From positions 1-29,644 of the forward strand of contig JAJRWB010000013.1 of the NCBI GenBank assembly GCA_024276995.1: 29,644 bases of DNA, in the 5' to 3' direction. The stretch comes from Candidatus Eiseniibacteriota bacterium (lineage in GTDB: Bacteria > Orphanbacterota > Orphanbacteria > Orphanbacterales > Orphanbacteraceae). The notes under the pieces were generated by a model, which saw nothing but the letters and a program-made list of their open reading frames with translations, was not told where the DNA came from and searched no databases. Shown one piece after another: positions 1 to 9,100 of this stretch. The stretch's first letter is position 1. Each line of letters opens with the position of its first letter. The translations under genes were made by a program, and so were the position numbers.

Positions 1-221
1 GACGGCGCCCGGATACCCCGTTTCACGAATCAAGGGGATCCGGGCGCTTCCTGCGGCCGTGGCGAAGCTCCGGCCGTCCCGCAGCGGGCACGGCTGTGAT
101 TCGTGAGGATCCATATCGATCGCCGCCTGTCGTCGTCGGCGAGCTTGAATCCTCCCTTCCCGGGAGATAATCTGAACATGCCCCGCCGCGTACCGCCGGC
201 GCCTCAAGGAGAGAATGTTTC
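1..221. other. Non-coding or gene-end stretch upstream of the phoB-like gene
   Basis: No coding region is supported here. The forward frames all meet stops by about position 170, and the short readings before those stops resemble no family I recognise. One of them could be the tail of a gene that begins before the window, but nothing confirms this. The last 20 bases carry the AAGGAGA ribosome site of the next gene. Confidence 0.5.
145..171 (+). promoter_or_regulatory. Weak sigma-70-like promoter candidate for the phoBR pair
   Basis: TTGAAT (145-150, 4/6 to consensus) and GATAAT (166-171, 5/6) are separated by 15 bp, which is shorter than the ideal 17. The predicted transcript would have a leader of roughly 45 nt. 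No 11-bp direct repeats like those before pstS are visible here, so autoregulation by PhoB is not supported. This is a weak call. Confidence 0.25.
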
Positions 222-926
222 ATGGGCGGTGAACGGATTCTCGTTCTCGACGACGAACCGGATATTCTCGACCTGATCGAGTACAACCTTCTGCGCGAGG
301 GATTCGAAGTCACCCTGGCGAAGGACGGCCTGGAGGGATTCCGTGAAGCGCGGGAGAACCGGTACGACCTCGTTCTTCTCGACCTCATGCTTCCGGGACT
401 CGACGGGCTCGAGGTCTGCCGGCGGCTGAAGGGTGATCCCCGGACGAGCGGAATCCCCGTCATCATGGTCACGGCGAAGGGGGAGGAAAGCGATGTCGTC
501 CTCGGCCTCGGCCTCGGTGCCGATGACTATGTCTCCAAGCCGTTCAGCCCGAAGGAACTCGTCGCCCGCGTGCGCGCGGTCCTTCGCAGGGGGGCGAGTC
601 GGAAGACGGACCGAGGCGAAGAGCGGATCGTCCGGGGCGATCTCGTCATCGACCCGACCCGTCACGAAGTGACCGTCGCCGGAGAGCGCGTCCGGCTGAC
701 CGCCACGGAGTTTCGCCTACTCCTCTTCCTCGCCTCCCACCCCGGGCGTGTATTCACGAGGAGCCGCCTTCTCGATGTGGCCGGGAGCGACGGCGCCGTC
801 GTGGTGGACCGCACCGTGGATGTCCATATCCGCGCGATCCGCAGCAAGCTCACCGACCGGAGGGATCTGATCGAGACGATCCGCGGCGTCGGCTATCGCT
901 TCGCCGACTCCGGATCGGACGCATGA
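222..926 (+). CDS. phoB: OmpR/PhoB-family response regulator of the phosphate regulon
   Basis: This 234-residue two-domain response regulator has an N-terminal receiver domain (about 5-118) with the acidic pair D10/D11, phospho-acceptor D54 (context LLDLMLP), T84 and K106. A PhoB/OmpR winged-helix DNA-binding domain follows (about 135-231), ending in the typical ETIRGVGYRF. Phosphorylation by the PhoR-like kinase next door should let it bind PHO-box repeats and activate the pst genes. The ATG at 222 is preceded by AAGGAGA at a suitable distance. Its stop overlaps the kinase start by ATGA, so the two are translationally coupled. Family membership is certain; the phosphate role rests on the adjacent kinase and pst-phoU genes. 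Confidence 0.93.
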   Translation: MGGERILVLDDEPDILDLIEYNLLREGFEVTLAKDGLEGFREARENRYDLVLLDLMLPGLDGLEVCRRLKGDPRTSGIPVIMVTAKGEESDVVLGLGLGADDYVSKPFSPKELVARVRAVLRRGASRKTDRGEERIVRGDLVIDPTRHEVTVAGERVRLTATEFRLLLFLASHPGRVFTRSRLLDVAGSDGAVVVDRTVDVHIRAIRSKLTDRRDLIETIRGVGYRFADSGSDA

Positions 927-2686
927 TCCGGTCACGGTTCTTCTGGAAGCTCTTCGCTTGGTACGCCGGTTTCATTCTCGTCGGAATGACCGCGGCGGGA
1001 TTCTTTCTGGCGAACCGCGTGCGCGCCGATGCGCTCCGCGAAATCGAAGCCGCTCTTCACCAGAAAGTCGCCCTTCTTCGTGAAATCGCGACCCGCCCCC
1101 TCCGGGGGGATGCCTCCCGAGGGCTCCAGGAACGGATCCGTCTACTCGGGGCCGAGACATCGACGCGCTTCACCGTGATTCGCCCGGACGGAAAGGTGAT
1201 CGCCGACTCCGACGTCGATCCCACCACGATGGACGATCATTCGAGCCGGCCCGAGATCCTCGACGCCAGGGATCGAGGCGCGGGAACGGTCACCCGGTTC
1301 AGCGCGACGACGTCGAGCGAGATGATGTATCACGCCCTCGCCGTGCGCGACGACGACCTTCTTCTCGGGTATGTCCGGGGATCGCTTCCCACCCGCTCGG
1401 TGGATGAACGCCTTTCCCGTCTCGTGAACATCATTCTCGCCGTCGCCGCCGGGGCGGTCGCCGTCGGGATGATTTTCAGCTTCGTGCTCTTTCGCGCCGT
1501 CAGCGGTCCTTTGCAATCGGTGACGGACGCCGCGCGCGCCATCGCCGGGGGGAAGAGCGGCGAGCGCGTCCTCGTGGAGGCGCGCGACGAGATCGGCGAC
1601 CTCGCACGCTCGTTCAACACGATGGCGGAGAAGCTCGAGGAGAGGATCCATGTCTCGTCGCATGAACGGGACCAGCTTCTCGCCATCCTCGGGGGGATGG
1701 TGGAGGGGGTGATCGCCGTCGACGAGAAGGCGAGAATCGTGCATATAAACCGGGCGGCGGGGCGGATTCTCCGCGTATCCCTGGAGGAAAGCGCCTCGCG
1801 GCCGGCGCTAGAAGTCCTCCGGCCTCGCGCGATCGGCGACGTTTTCCGCGAGGCTCTCCGCCGGGGGGGCGATCTGCGAAGGGAGGTGCGAATCCCCGCG
1901 GGCACGACGGACAGGGTGGTGGAGATCCACGCGGCGCCGATCCGAAACGGCGGGGCGGTCGTCGTTCTTCATGATGTGACCGACTTGAGACAGCTCGAAT
2001 CGATCCGGAGCGATTTCGTGGCCAACGTCTCCCACGAGCTGAAGACGCCGATCACCATCATCAAGGGTATCGTGGAGACGTTGCTTCTCGATGAAAAGAT
2101 GCCTGCCGATGTCCGAACCCGTTTCCTCGGGAAGGTCGGTCATCAGACCGGGCGGCTCTCGGCGCTCGTCGACGACCTCCTCGCCCTGGCGGCGCTCGAA
2201 TCGGGAGCGGGCCGGGCCGAACGCAAAGCGGTGGATCTACGCCGCGTGGCTTTCGAGGCGGTGGAAGAGATGATCCCTGCGGCGGACGAAAAAGGGGTCC
2301 TCCTCGACCTTCCCCCCACTTCCCCCCCTCTGCGGGTCATGGGAGGGCGGGAAGAACTGCGCCGCATGGTGGACAATCTTCTCGGCAACGCCGTCCAGTA
2401 CACTCCCGCGGGGGGCCGCGTCACGGTGACGGCGACCCCGGAGGGGGACTCGGCGGTGATCGAGGTGCGCGACGAGGGGATCGGCATCGAGCCGGTGCAC
2501 CATGAGAGAGTGTTCGAACGCTTCTACCGCGTGGATAAAGCCCGCTCGCGCAACCTGGGGGGGACCGGCCTCGGGCTCGCCATCGTGAAGCACATCGTCA
2601 TCGCCCACGAGGGGAGCGTCTCCCTCAAGAGCGTCCCCGGGAAGGGAAGCGTTTTCACCGTCAAGCTCCCCCTTCTCGAACCGTAA
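923..2686 (+). CDS. phoR: PhoR-like sensor histidine kinase
   Basis: This 587-residue membrane histidine kinase has a first TM at about 12-31, an extracytoplasmic sensor region of about 130 residues and a second TM at about 168-190. HAMP (about 192-242), PAS (about 250-352) and the HisKA/HATPase core follow. The phospho-accepting His is H371 (SHELKTP). The ATP site shows the N box (N485, N489), the G1 box DEGIGI (517-522), FERFYR, and the G2 box GGTGLGLAI (547-555). The periplasmic domain is larger than in E. coli PhoR and closer to Gram-positive/FCB PhoR forms. It should phosphorylate or dephosphorylate the regulator encoded just upstream, with Pst and PhoU modulating its state. The gene appears intact. 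Confidence 0.92.
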   Translation: MIRSRFFWKLFAWYAGFILVGMTAAGFFLANRVRADALREIEAALHQKVALLREIATRPLRGDASRGLQERIRLLGAETSTRFTVIRPDGKVIADSDVDPTTMDDHSSRPEILDARDRGAGTVTRFSATTSSEMMYHALAVRDDDLLLGYVRGSLPTRSVDERLSRLVNIILAVAAGAVAVGMIFSFVLFRAVSGPLQSVTDAARAIAGGKSGERVLVEARDEIGDLARSFNTMAEKLEERIHVSSHERDQLLAILGGMVEGVIAVDEKARIVHINRAAGRILRVSLEESASRPALEVLRPRAIGDVFREALRRGGDLRREVRIPAGTTDRVVEIHAAPIRNGGAVVVLHDVTDLRQLESIRSDFVANVSHELKTPITIIKGIVETLLLDEKMPADVRTRFLGKVGHQTGRLSALVDDLLALAALESGAGRAERKAVDLRRVAFEAVEEMIPAADEKGVLLDLPPTSPPLRVMGGREELRRMVDNLLGNAVQYTPAGGRVTVTATPEGDSAVIEVRDEGIGIEPVHHERVFERFYRVDKARSRNLGGTGLGLAIVKHIVIAHEGSVSLKSVPGKGSVFTVKLPLLEP

Positions 2687-2709
2687 CCGCTCCGGAAACG
2701 CCCGCTCCA

Positions 2710-2749
2710 TTCTTCTCCCATTCTTCACGGTGTCTTCATTTTTTCTTAA
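2710..2749 (+). promoter_or_regulatory. Predicted PHO box: four 7-bp direct repeats at 11-bp pitch upstream of pstS
   Basis: Four units start exactly 11 bp apart: TTCTTCT (2710), TTCTTCA (2721), GTCTTCA (2732) and TTCTTAA (2743), each separated by 4 bp. A 7-bp half-site plus 4-bp spacer, repeated on one face of the helix, is the known PhoB box layout. The unit sequence differs from the E. coli CTGTCAT unit. A weak -10-like TACCTT starts at 2761, 11 bp after the last unit, the spacing expected when PhoB replaces the -35. It lies between phoR and pstS, beside a phoB-like gene. Binding by this PhoB is inferred. Confidence 0.6.
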
Positions 2750-2825
2750 CAGGGAAACCGTACCTTTCCGACAGCGAAAGGGATCCACGAATGATCATTC
2801 CGATTCGGATGGAGAATTGAAGAAG

Positions 2826-3815
2826 ATGAGACGCACTCGATTCCAGGCCCTTTTCACTCTCGCCCTCACGATGGCGGTCTTCGCCGGACCGGCCCCAGCG
2901 GGCAAGCTCAAGGGAACCGTGAGGATCGACGGCTCGAGCACGGTATTCCCGATCACCGAGGCGGTGGCCGAGGAGTTTCGGGGCGTACAGCCGCGCGTGC
3001 GGGTGACAGTCGGTATTTCGGGAACGGGCGGGGGGTTCAAGAAGTTCACCATCGGAGAGACGGATATCAACGACGCCTCCCGCCCGATCAAGTCGACCGA
3101 GGCTAAGAAGGCATCCGAAAACGGGGTCGACTACATCGAGCTTCCCGTCGCCTACGACGGCCTCTCGGTCCTCGTGAACCCGGAAAACCACTTCGTCGAT
3201 CATTTCACCACGGAAGAGTTGAAGAAGATCTGGCAGCCGGGAAGCACGGTCGAGAAGTGGAGCGACGTGAGACCCGGATGGCCCGATGAGAAGATCTCGC
3301 TCTACGGTCCCGGCGTCGACTCGGGCACGTTCGACTATTTCACGAAGGCGATCGTCGGCAAGGAGCAGTCGTGCCGCCCCGATTTCACCGCGAGCGAAGA
3401 CGACAACGTGCTCGTCCAGGGAATCGCCGGCGACAGGAACGCCCTCGGGTTCTTCGGTTTCGCCTACTACGCGGAGAACCGCTCGCTGCTGAAGCTGGTT
3501 CCCGTGGACGCGGGCGACGGACCGGTGGCGCCTTCGAAGGAGACGATCAACGACGGATCGTACCGGCCCCTCTCCAGGCCGATTTTCATCTATGTAAGTC
3601 GCGCGGCGGCTATGAGACCCGAGGTCCGCGCCTTCGTCCGTTTCTACATGGAGAACGCGGCCCTTCTCGCCGCCGAGGTGGGCTACGTGGCGCTGCCCGA
3701 GACCGTCTACGAACTCGCCTCCGAACGGTTCGAGAAGGGGATCACCGGTTCGATCTACCATCGAGAGGAGTCGCAGAGTCTTTCGCTGGAGGAACGGCTC
3801 GCATCGGCGAAGTAG
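2826..3815 (+). CDS. pstS: Phosphate ABC transporter substrate-binding protein PstS
   Basis: This is the periplasmic phosphate-binding protein of the Pst high-affinity importer, 329 residues from the chosen ATG. The start at 2826 is preferred over an in-frame ATG at 2730 because it directly begins a signal peptide (MRRTR, then a hydrophobic stretch ending near APAG), has GGAGA at 2811-2815, and leaves the PHO box untranscribed. PBP-like signatures include [13 protein letters not shown] near residue 35, [10 protein letters not shown], a DASRPI segment and [11 protein letters not shown]. The lack of a lipobox Cys points to a soluble periplasmic form. It is the first gene after the PHO-box-like repeats and should lead the pst-phoU-porin transcript. 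Confidence 0.93.
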   Translation: MRRTRFQALFTLALTMAVFAGPAPAGKLKGTVRIDGSSTVFPITEAVAEEFRGVQPRVRVTVGISGTGGGFKKFTIGETDINDASRPIKSTEAKKASENGVDYIELPVAYDGLSVLVNPENHFVDHFTTEELKKIWQPGSTVEKWSDVRPGWPDEKISLYGPGVDSGTFDYFTKAIVGKEQSCRPDFTASEDDNVLVQGIAGDRNALGFFGFAYYAENRSLLKLVPVDAGDGPVAPSKETINDGSYRPLSRPIFIYVSRAAAMRPEVRAFVRFYMENAALLAAEVGYVALPETVYELASERFEKGITGSIYHREESQSLSLEERLASAK

Positions 3816-3836
3816 CCGTTTCGAGGGAGTCGTCCC

Positions 3837-4738
3837 ATGCTCGAATCGACGTTAGGACGAAGGAGTCGTTCGAAGGAGAAGATCATCCGGTGGGCGCTTT
3901 TCGCGACCGCCCTCTTCTCGGTGGCCACCACCGCGGGGATCATCGGCGTGCTCGCGCGGGAGACGTTCCACTTCTTCCGGGAAGTTTCCCCGGGCGACTT
4001 CCTCTTCGGCACCGAGTGGCGCCCCCTGTTCGTTCCCCGATCGTTCGGCGTTCCCCCTTGCTCAACGGCACGCTGATGATCGTCGCGGGGGCGGGGCTGA
4101 TCGCTCTCCCCCTGGGGCTGGGAAGCGCGATCTACCAGAGCGAGTACGCTTCGGGCAAGGTGCGCGGCATGTTCAAGCCCGTCCTCGAAGTGCTCGCCGG
4201 GATCCCGACGGTGGTGTACGGCTACTTCGCCCTCACGTTCATCACGCCGGCGCTGCGGAAAGTGCTGCCGGAAACACAGGTCTTCAACGCTGCCGGCGCG
4301 TCGATCGTCGTGGGCATCATGGTCCTTCCGATGGTGGCCTCCCTCTGCGATGACGCCCTCCGCGCCGTACCCCGTTCGCTCCGCGAGGGAGCGTACGCCC
4401 TCGGCGCCACTCCGCTGGAAGTGAATCTTCGCGTGGTAGTTCCCGCGGCGCTGTCGGGAGTGCTCGCCTCCTTCGTGCTCGCCCTGTCGAGGGCGATCGG
4501 TGAAACGATGGCGGTTACCCTCGCCGCGGGAGCGACGCCGAAGCTCACGGCGAACCCCCTCGAAAGCATCCAGACGATGACGGCGTACATCGTACAGGTG
4601 AGCCTCGGCGACACGCCGGCCGGAACGGTCGAATACGGGACGATCTTCGCCGTCGGCTCGCTCCTTTTCGTCATCACTCTCGGCATGAACCTTCTCGCCC
4701 ACCGGGTGCTCTCCCGTTTCCGCGAGGTGTACGAATGA
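3837..4738 (+). CDS. pstC: Phosphate ABC transporter permease PstC, split by a -1 frameshift
   Basis: This is an inner-membrane permease subunit of the Pst importer. The first 73 or so codons (3837 to about 4057) encode the N-terminal cytoplasmic segment and first TM, then drift into a stop at 4074-4076. From 4058 the reading continues in another frame, beginning LLNGTL, through the remaining TMs. It contains the EAA loop (EGAYALGAT) and the SRAIGET motif, ending at a TGA that overlaps pstA. The span is 902 nt, one short of 301 codons. Adding one C to the C5 run at 4053-4057 restores a normal 300-residue PstC. GAGGGAG precedes the ATG. Loss of one C or a consensus error is likelier than programmed frameshifting. 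Confidence 0.85.
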
Positions 4739-5613
4739 ATCCCTTCGACGAAACGGCGACGGCGAGTTTGGCACGGCGAAGGCGCGCCGCGATCCTCTTC
4801 CGCGGCCTGTGCGCCGCCATGACCTGGGCGGCGGTGGTGCTCCTCGCCCTCCTCCTCTTCCATGTGACGAGGCAGGGGATCGCTCATCTCGACATGCAGT
4901 TCCTGACGAGCTTTCCGTCGCGCTTCCCGGAGAAGGCGGGGATCAAGTCGGCGCTTTGGGGCACGATCTGGCTCCTCGCCATGACGGCGCTGATCTCGAT
5001 CCCGGCAGGCATTTCGGCGGCGCTCTATCTGGAGGAATACGCCCGGCGGGGGCGGCTCAGCTCGTTCATCGCCATCAACATCGCCAATCTCGCCGGCGTT
5101 CCCTCCATCGTCTACGGCATGCTCGGTCTCGCCATTTTCGTCCGCTTCTTCGCCCTCGGGAGGAGTGTGATCGCCGGGGCGCTCACCATGTCGCTCCTCA
5201 TCCTGCCGGTGATCATCATCGCCTCCCGCGAGGCGATCCGCGCGGTACCCGACTCGATCCGCCAGGCGGCGTTCGCCATCGGCGCCACCCGCTGGCAGAC
5301 CGTCCGCCATCACGTGCTCCCGTCGGCAATGCCGGGAATCCTGACGGGGGTCATCCTCGCCCTCTCGAGGGCGATCGGCGAGACCGCCCCCCTCGTGATG
5401 ATCGGCGCGCTGACCTACGTGGCGTTCGTTCCCGAAAGCCCGCTCGATCCGTTCACCGCCCTCCCGATCCAGATCTTCAACTGGGCGTCGCGGCCGCGCG
5501 CCGAGTTCCACGCCCTCGCGGCGGCGGGCATCGTCGTACTCCTCGCCGTGCTGCTCCTCATGAACACCGCCGCCATCCGGCTCCGTCACCGCGCCGAAAG
5601 GAGAGGGCTATGA
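4735..5613 (+). CDS. pstA: Phosphate ABC transporter permease PstA
   Basis: This 292-residue partner of PstC forms the transmembrane channel for phosphate. It has an N-terminal TM (about 23-43) and then the ABC-2-component permease domain, with several TMs and the EAA-type cytoplasmic loop ([12 protein letters not shown]). [10 protein letters not shown] follows, matching the sequence seen in PstC. A TM near the C terminus ends in a short basic tail. Its ATG overlaps the pstC stop (ATGA), and its own stop overlaps the pstB start in the same way, so the transporter genes are translationally coupled. Length and motifs are ordinary and the frame is intact. Confidence 0.93.
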   Translation: MNPFDETATASLARRRRAAILFRGLCAAMTWAAVVLLALLLFHVTRQGIAHLDMQFLTSFPSRFPEKAGIKSALWGTIWLLAMTALISIPAGISAALYLEEYARRGRLSSFIAINIANLAGVPSIVYGMLGLAIFVRFFALGRSVIAGALTMSLLILPVIIIASREAIRAVPDSIRQAAFAIGATRWQTVRHHVLPSAMPGILTGVILALSRAIGETAPLVMIGALTYVAFVPESPLDPFTALPIQIFNWASRPRAEFHALAAAGIVVLLAVLLLMNTAAIRLRHRAERRGL

Positions 5614-6389
5614 AACCGGGATCGGTGGGCACTTCGGCGGCGGGCGCGATTCTGGAGGCGCGTGACGTGACGATTCGCTACGCGTCGAAGGTCGCCGTCC
5701 GGAACGCGACACTCGTCATTCCCGAGCGGAAGATCACCGCCATCATCGGGCCGTCGGGATGCGGAAAGAGCACATTGCTCCGGGCGTTTAACAGGATGAA
5801 CGAGTTCATCCCCTCCGCGTCGATGGAAGGGAAGATCCTCTACAGGGGAACCGACGCCTACGGCAAGGGAATCGACCCGGTGGAGGTGAGGCGGCGGATC
5901 GGGATGGTGTTCCAGAAGCCGAACCCCTTCCCGAAAAGCATCCGGAGCAACGTGGCGTGGGGACCGGCGATCAACGGCTATCCGGGAGAGAGCGCCGGGC
6001 GCGTCGAAGACGCTCTCCGGAAGGCGGCGCTTTGGGACGAGGTGAGCGAAAGGCTCGACGACTCCGCCCTCGGTCTTTCGGGAGGGCAGCAGCAGAGACT
6101 CTGCATCGCGCGGGCCCTCGCCATGGAGCCGGAGGTGATCCTCATGGACGAACCGTGCTCCGCCCTCGATCCGGTTTCCACGGGACACATCGAGAATCTC
6201 CTCTTCGAGTTGAAGAAGAAATACTCCATCGTGATCGTGACCCACAACATGCAGCAGGCGGCGCGTATTTCCGACTACACCGCGTTCTTCGAAAACGGCG
6301 TGCTCATCGAATACGGCGAGACGGACCAGGTGTTCACGAGACCGGCGCGACAGCGCACGGAAGACTACGTAACCGGCCGGTTCGGCTGA
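5610..6389 (+). CDS. pstB: Phosphate ABC transporter ATP-binding protein PstB
   Basis: This 259-residue cytoplasmic ATPase energises PstCA. Walker A is GPSGCGKST (47-55), the Q-loop is at Q102 in FQKPNPFP (typical of PstB), and the ABC signature is LSGGQQQR (156-163). Walker B is VILMDEP (176-182), the D-loop SALD follows at 184-187, and the H-loop is H212. The start at 5610 is set by AAGGAGAG just upstream and by the ATGA overlap with pstA. A longer open frame upstream is only the shadow of pstA. The gene is complete, and PhoU follows after a 14-nt gap. Confidence 0.95.
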   Translation: MKPGSVGTSAAGAILEARDVTIRYASKVAVRNATLVIPERKITAIIGPSGCGKSTLLRAFNRMNEFIPSASMEGKILYRGTDAYGKGIDPVEVRRRIGMVFQKPNPFPKSIRSNVAWGPAINGYPGESAGRVEDALRKAALWDEVSERLDDSALGLSGGQQQRLCIARALAMEPEVILMDEPCSALDPVSTGHIENLLFELKKKYSIVIVTHNMQQAARISDYTAFFENGVLIEYGETDQVFTRPARQRTEDYVTGRFG

Positions 6390-6403
6390 GAAAGGAAGAG
6401 ATC

Positions 6404-7084
6404 GTGTCCTTGCATTTGCAAAGGGACTTGGACAGGCTCAAGGAGCGCCTCCTCAGCCTGAGCGCCCTCGTCGAAGAGGCGATCGACAAGGCGATCCAAT
6501 CCCTCGTGCATAGGCGGGCGGAACTGGCCGAGGAGGTGAAACACGGGGACAGCGAGATCGACAGGATCGAGGTGGAAATCGAGGAGGATTGCCTGAAGAT
6601 CCTAGCGCTCCACCAACCGGTGGCGGTGGACCTCCGTTTCCTCGTCGCCGTGCTCAAGGTGAACAACGACCTCGAGAGGATGGGCGATCTCGCGGTGAAC
6701 ATCGCGAAGCGGGCGGCCTACCTGGCGGACCGGTAATCCCTCGATGTGCCGCCGAGCTTTCCCGAAATGGCGAAGAAGGTGAACCGCATGGTCCACGACT
6801 CTCTCCAGTCGGTGGTTCGCGTCGACACCGCCCTGGCCCGCACCGTTCTCGAGGCGGACGACGAGATCGATACGGCGCACACGGGGATGTACCGTTCGAT
6901 TCGGCACCTGATGGAAGAGGACCCGGCGTGCATCAAGCGCGCGATCCACGCCCTTTCCGCGTCCCGGTATCTCGAGCGGATCGCCGACCTGTCCACCAAC
7001 ATCGCCGAGGATCTGATCTTCATGGTGGACGGGGAAGTGATCCGCCACGGGATGGACCGCATGATCGACAACGTGGGCGACTGA
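6404..7084 (+). CDS. phoU: PhoU phosphate-signalling regulator, interrupted by an in-frame TAA
   Basis: PhoU links Pst transport state to PhoR signalling. From the GTG at 6404 (AAGGAAG upstream) the frame gives the first PhoU helical repeat, with a metal-cluster-type motif in LERMGDLAVNIA. It then meets TAA at 6734-6736 (codon 111). The same frame continues at once with SLDVPPSFPEMA and the complete second repeat, carrying the matching LERIADLSTNIAED, to TGA at 7082-7084. Ignoring the TAA, the product is about 226 residues, normal for PhoU. The stop falls in the inter-repeat linker. Two half-proteins, a pseudogene, a base error and readthrough are all possible. Loss of PhoU usually leaves the Pho regulon constitutively on. 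Confidence 0.87.
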
Positions 7085-7110
7085 TCCCGCCCCATCGAGG
7101 AGAAAACATC

Positions 7111-8262
7111 GTGAAAAGAAAGATACCCGAGTTTTCGACCGCCCTTGCCCTCGTCCTGCTCGCCGCGCCGCCGCTGTTCGCGGTGAAAATCGATTCGAAG
7201 GCGAGAGAGATCGAGATCACCGGGCGGGTCCACACGCAATTCAACACCTCTTCGGTGGAAGGGGAACTCGCTTCCGAGTTCATCACCCGCCGGGCGCGGC
7301 TCACGGCGGAAGTGGAGTTGAACGATTTCGTGAGCGGCAAGGTGCAGCCCGATTACGGCGAGGGGAAGATGGCCCTCAAGGATGCGTACATGAAGCTCGA
7401 CTACCGAAAGGGCCTGTCTTTCCGGGTCGGGCAGTTCCACAGGCCCTTCGACCTGTTCGAACTGACCTCCTCCACGAAGATCCTCGTGGTGGAGAGGGCG
7501 CTGAAGATCCGGGGCGTGCACGGAATGCGCTCCCTCTCGTCGCTGACCGAGAAACTCGGCTACTCCGACCGGGACATCGGCGTGGAGGCAAAGTTTCACG
7601 GTGGAAGAAACCGGCGCGTCTCGTTCGCCGCGGCGATCACCAACGGCACCGGTGCGAACAAGGTGCCCGCCAAGACGGACGGGGCGGTCGGCGAAAAGCA
7701 GTACACCGGACGACTGGAGTTCAAGCCGGCCGCGGGCCGGGCCGTGAAACTGGCTCTTTCCGGCTCGCTGAGGCCGTACACTTTCACGGCCGGCACCGAC
7801 ACGCTGATCGACGCGTCAAAGCTCGGGGAAGCGGCGGACACGACGATCACCGAGCGATTCGACCAGGAGTATGCCTACGCGATCCAGGGCGATCTCGAAC
7901 TCGGCGATTTCAAGGGGGGACCCCATGTCCAGGCGGGCGCTGTTTACGGACAGAACTGGAAGGAACGTCTTTCAGACGCTTCCGGAGCGCCCCGTTTCTT
8001 CGCCGCCCAGGTGATCGGTTCGGTCAAGATCGCCGTCGAACGTAACGAGTATGTCCAGGCGGTGGAGCCGCTCCTGCGGCTGAGCTACGCCGACCCGAAC
8101 GACGACCTGTCCGACGACGGCGGCATTCTTGTAACGCCGGGCGTGCAGTTCTTCTTCACGGGCCGCAACAAGATTGCCCTCAACCTCGACTTGTTCCTCC
8201 CGGAATCGAGCGACGAAGGCACGGAGTACTCTTTCAAAGCTCAATCGTCCCTTCACTTCTGA
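7111..8262 (+). CDS. Phosphate-selective-type (OprO/OprP-like) outer-membrane porin
   Basis: This predicted outer-membrane beta-barrel has 383 residues from the GTG at 7111, with AGGAGA 7 nt upstream. A signal peptide (VKRK, hydrophobic core, cleavage near LFA) is followed by alternating amphipathic strands and a terminal Phe (SSLHF), the outer-membrane assembly signal. An early segment (ITGRVHTQF, later FRVGQFHRPF) matches the style of the Porin_O_P family, whose best-known members OprP and OprO take up phosphate and polyphosphate. Its position directly after phoU, 26 nt away, supports induction under phosphate starvation and delivery of phosphate to PstS. Substrate selectivity is inferred from family and context; other anions are possible. 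Confidence 0.8.
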   Translation: MKRKIPEFSTALALVLLAAPPLFAVKIDSKAREIEITGRVHTQFNTSSVEGELASEFITRRARLTAEVELNDFVSGKVQPDYGEGKMALKDAYMKLDYRKGLSFRVGQFHRPFDLFELTSSTKILVVERALKIRGVHGMRSLSSLTEKLGYSDRDIGVEAKFHGGRNRRVSFAAAITNGTGANKVPAKTDGAVGEKQYTGRLEFKPAAGRAVKLALSGSLRPYTFTAGTDTLIDASKLGEAADTTITERFDQEYAYAIQGDLELGDFKGGPHVQAGAVYGQNWKERLSDASGAPRFFAAQVIGSVKIAVERNEYVQAVEPLLRLSYADPNDDLSDDGGILVTPGVQFFFTGRNKIALNLDLFLPESSDEGTEYSFKAQSSLHF

Positions 8263-8295
8263 CGCAGCGGTTCCGCCCTTTCTCCGGCGACGACG

Positions 8296-8928
8296 CTATT
8301 CCCGAGAAACGTCCCGTCGCGCGCGGTGCACGTCGGTGATCCGCACTTCGGGCGTGAGCATCTGTCCTTCTGCGTGCCCGGAGTGGATCTGCTTCACCAC
8401 GTCGAGCCCCGCGATCACGCGACCGAAGGCGGCGAAGCCTTGGCCGTCCCGGTTTCGCTTCCCGCCGAAATCGAGTTCCGGCTGATCGCCGACACAGATA
8501 AAGAACTCCGAATCCGCCGAGCCCGGTTCGTTGCGCGCCATTGAGATCGTACCGTCGGTGTGACGAACGCCCGTTTCGGCCGTCGTCTCATGGGGAATCG
8601 GATCGAGTCTCGCTTCACTCTCCTTCCAACCGAGCCCCCCCTGGATCACCTCGATCTTCACACCGCTGTCCACCTGGTTCTCCAAGGTCACCGTTCTGTA
8701 GAAGGAAGCGCCGGCGAATCGTTTCTCGTCGACATACCTCATGAAGTTCGCCGTCGTGATCGGCGCGCGATCGGGGTAGAGTTCGACGAGAATATCGCCC
8801 AGCTCGGTTCCGATGAGAACCCGCGGGCGCGACGACGACATTTCACCACGCGAATGAGCGCACCCGGTGAGCAGAAAGGCCGCCGGGGCGATAATGGAAA
8901 ACGCGGTGAGAGCGATCCGTTGTTTCAC
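8296..8928 (-). CDS. Cyclophilin-type peptidyl-prolyl isomerase, lipoprotein
   Basis: This 210-residue cyclophilin is predicted to be attached to a membrane after export. The GTG at 8928 is chosen because GGAGGAGATC lies just upstream and a lipoprotein signal follows at once (hydrophobic core, lipobox LLTGC, Cys23). An in-frame upstream extension to 9243 is low-complexity and lacks these signals. The cyclophilin domain (about 38-205) shows FYRTV, the IQGG turn, DGTISMARNEPGSADSEFFI and the FGRVIAGLDVV segment, so the proline-isomerase core is present. It likely assists folding of envelope proteins. It converges with the porin gene, with only 33 nt between stops, and no hairpin terminator is evident there. 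Confidence 0.9.
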   Translation of the reverse strand: MKQRIALTAFSIIAPAAFLLTGCAHSRGEMSSSRPRVLIGTELGDILVELYPDRAPITTANFMRYVDEKRFAGASFYRTVTLENQVDSGVKIEVIQGGLGWKESEARLDPIPHETTAETGVRHTDGTISMARNEPGSADSEFFICVGDQPELDFGGKRNRDGQGFAAFGRVIAGLDVVKQIHSGHAEGQMLTPEVRITDVHRARRDVSRE

Positions 8929-8981
8929 GATCTCCTCCTCCCTTCCTAAACCATTGTAGTCCTTCCCACCCCGATATGTGT

Positions 8982-8987
8982 TATAAT
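8982..8987 (+). promoter_or_regulatory. Extended -10 element (TGtTATAAT) in the divergent intergenic region
   Basis: A perfect TATAAT at 8982-8987 is preceded by TG one base upstream (8979-8980), giving a strong extended -10 on the + strand toward the gene at 9101, with a leader of about 110 nt. No convincing -35 is seen at 17 bp, which extended -10 promoters can tolerate. The complementary strand also has A/T-rich hexamers that could serve the cyclophilin gene. A second TATAAT at 9097-9102 overlaps the start codon and cannot drive that start. Confidence 0.4.
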
Positions 8988-9100
8988 GATAACGTTCTCC
9001 CTCGTGAAACAGCCTCCCCATATCCCCGATCCCTTCACGGAAAGACGGGATCGACAGGCCATATTCGCTGTTCCGAAACGATCCGGATCGAAAAAGTATA

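Noticed and set aside
4050-4060. Programmed -1 frameshifting in pstC
   Set aside because: The C5 run gives only a weak slippery site in the zero frame, and no downstream stem was recognised. PstC is not known to need recoding. A lost C is simpler.
4222-5589. A 455-codon open frame on the - strand opposite pstC/pstA
   Set aside because: The predicted protein is almost all Arg, Asp, Glu, Gly and His, typical of antisense frames in GC-rich genes. The opposite strand encodes clear permeases.
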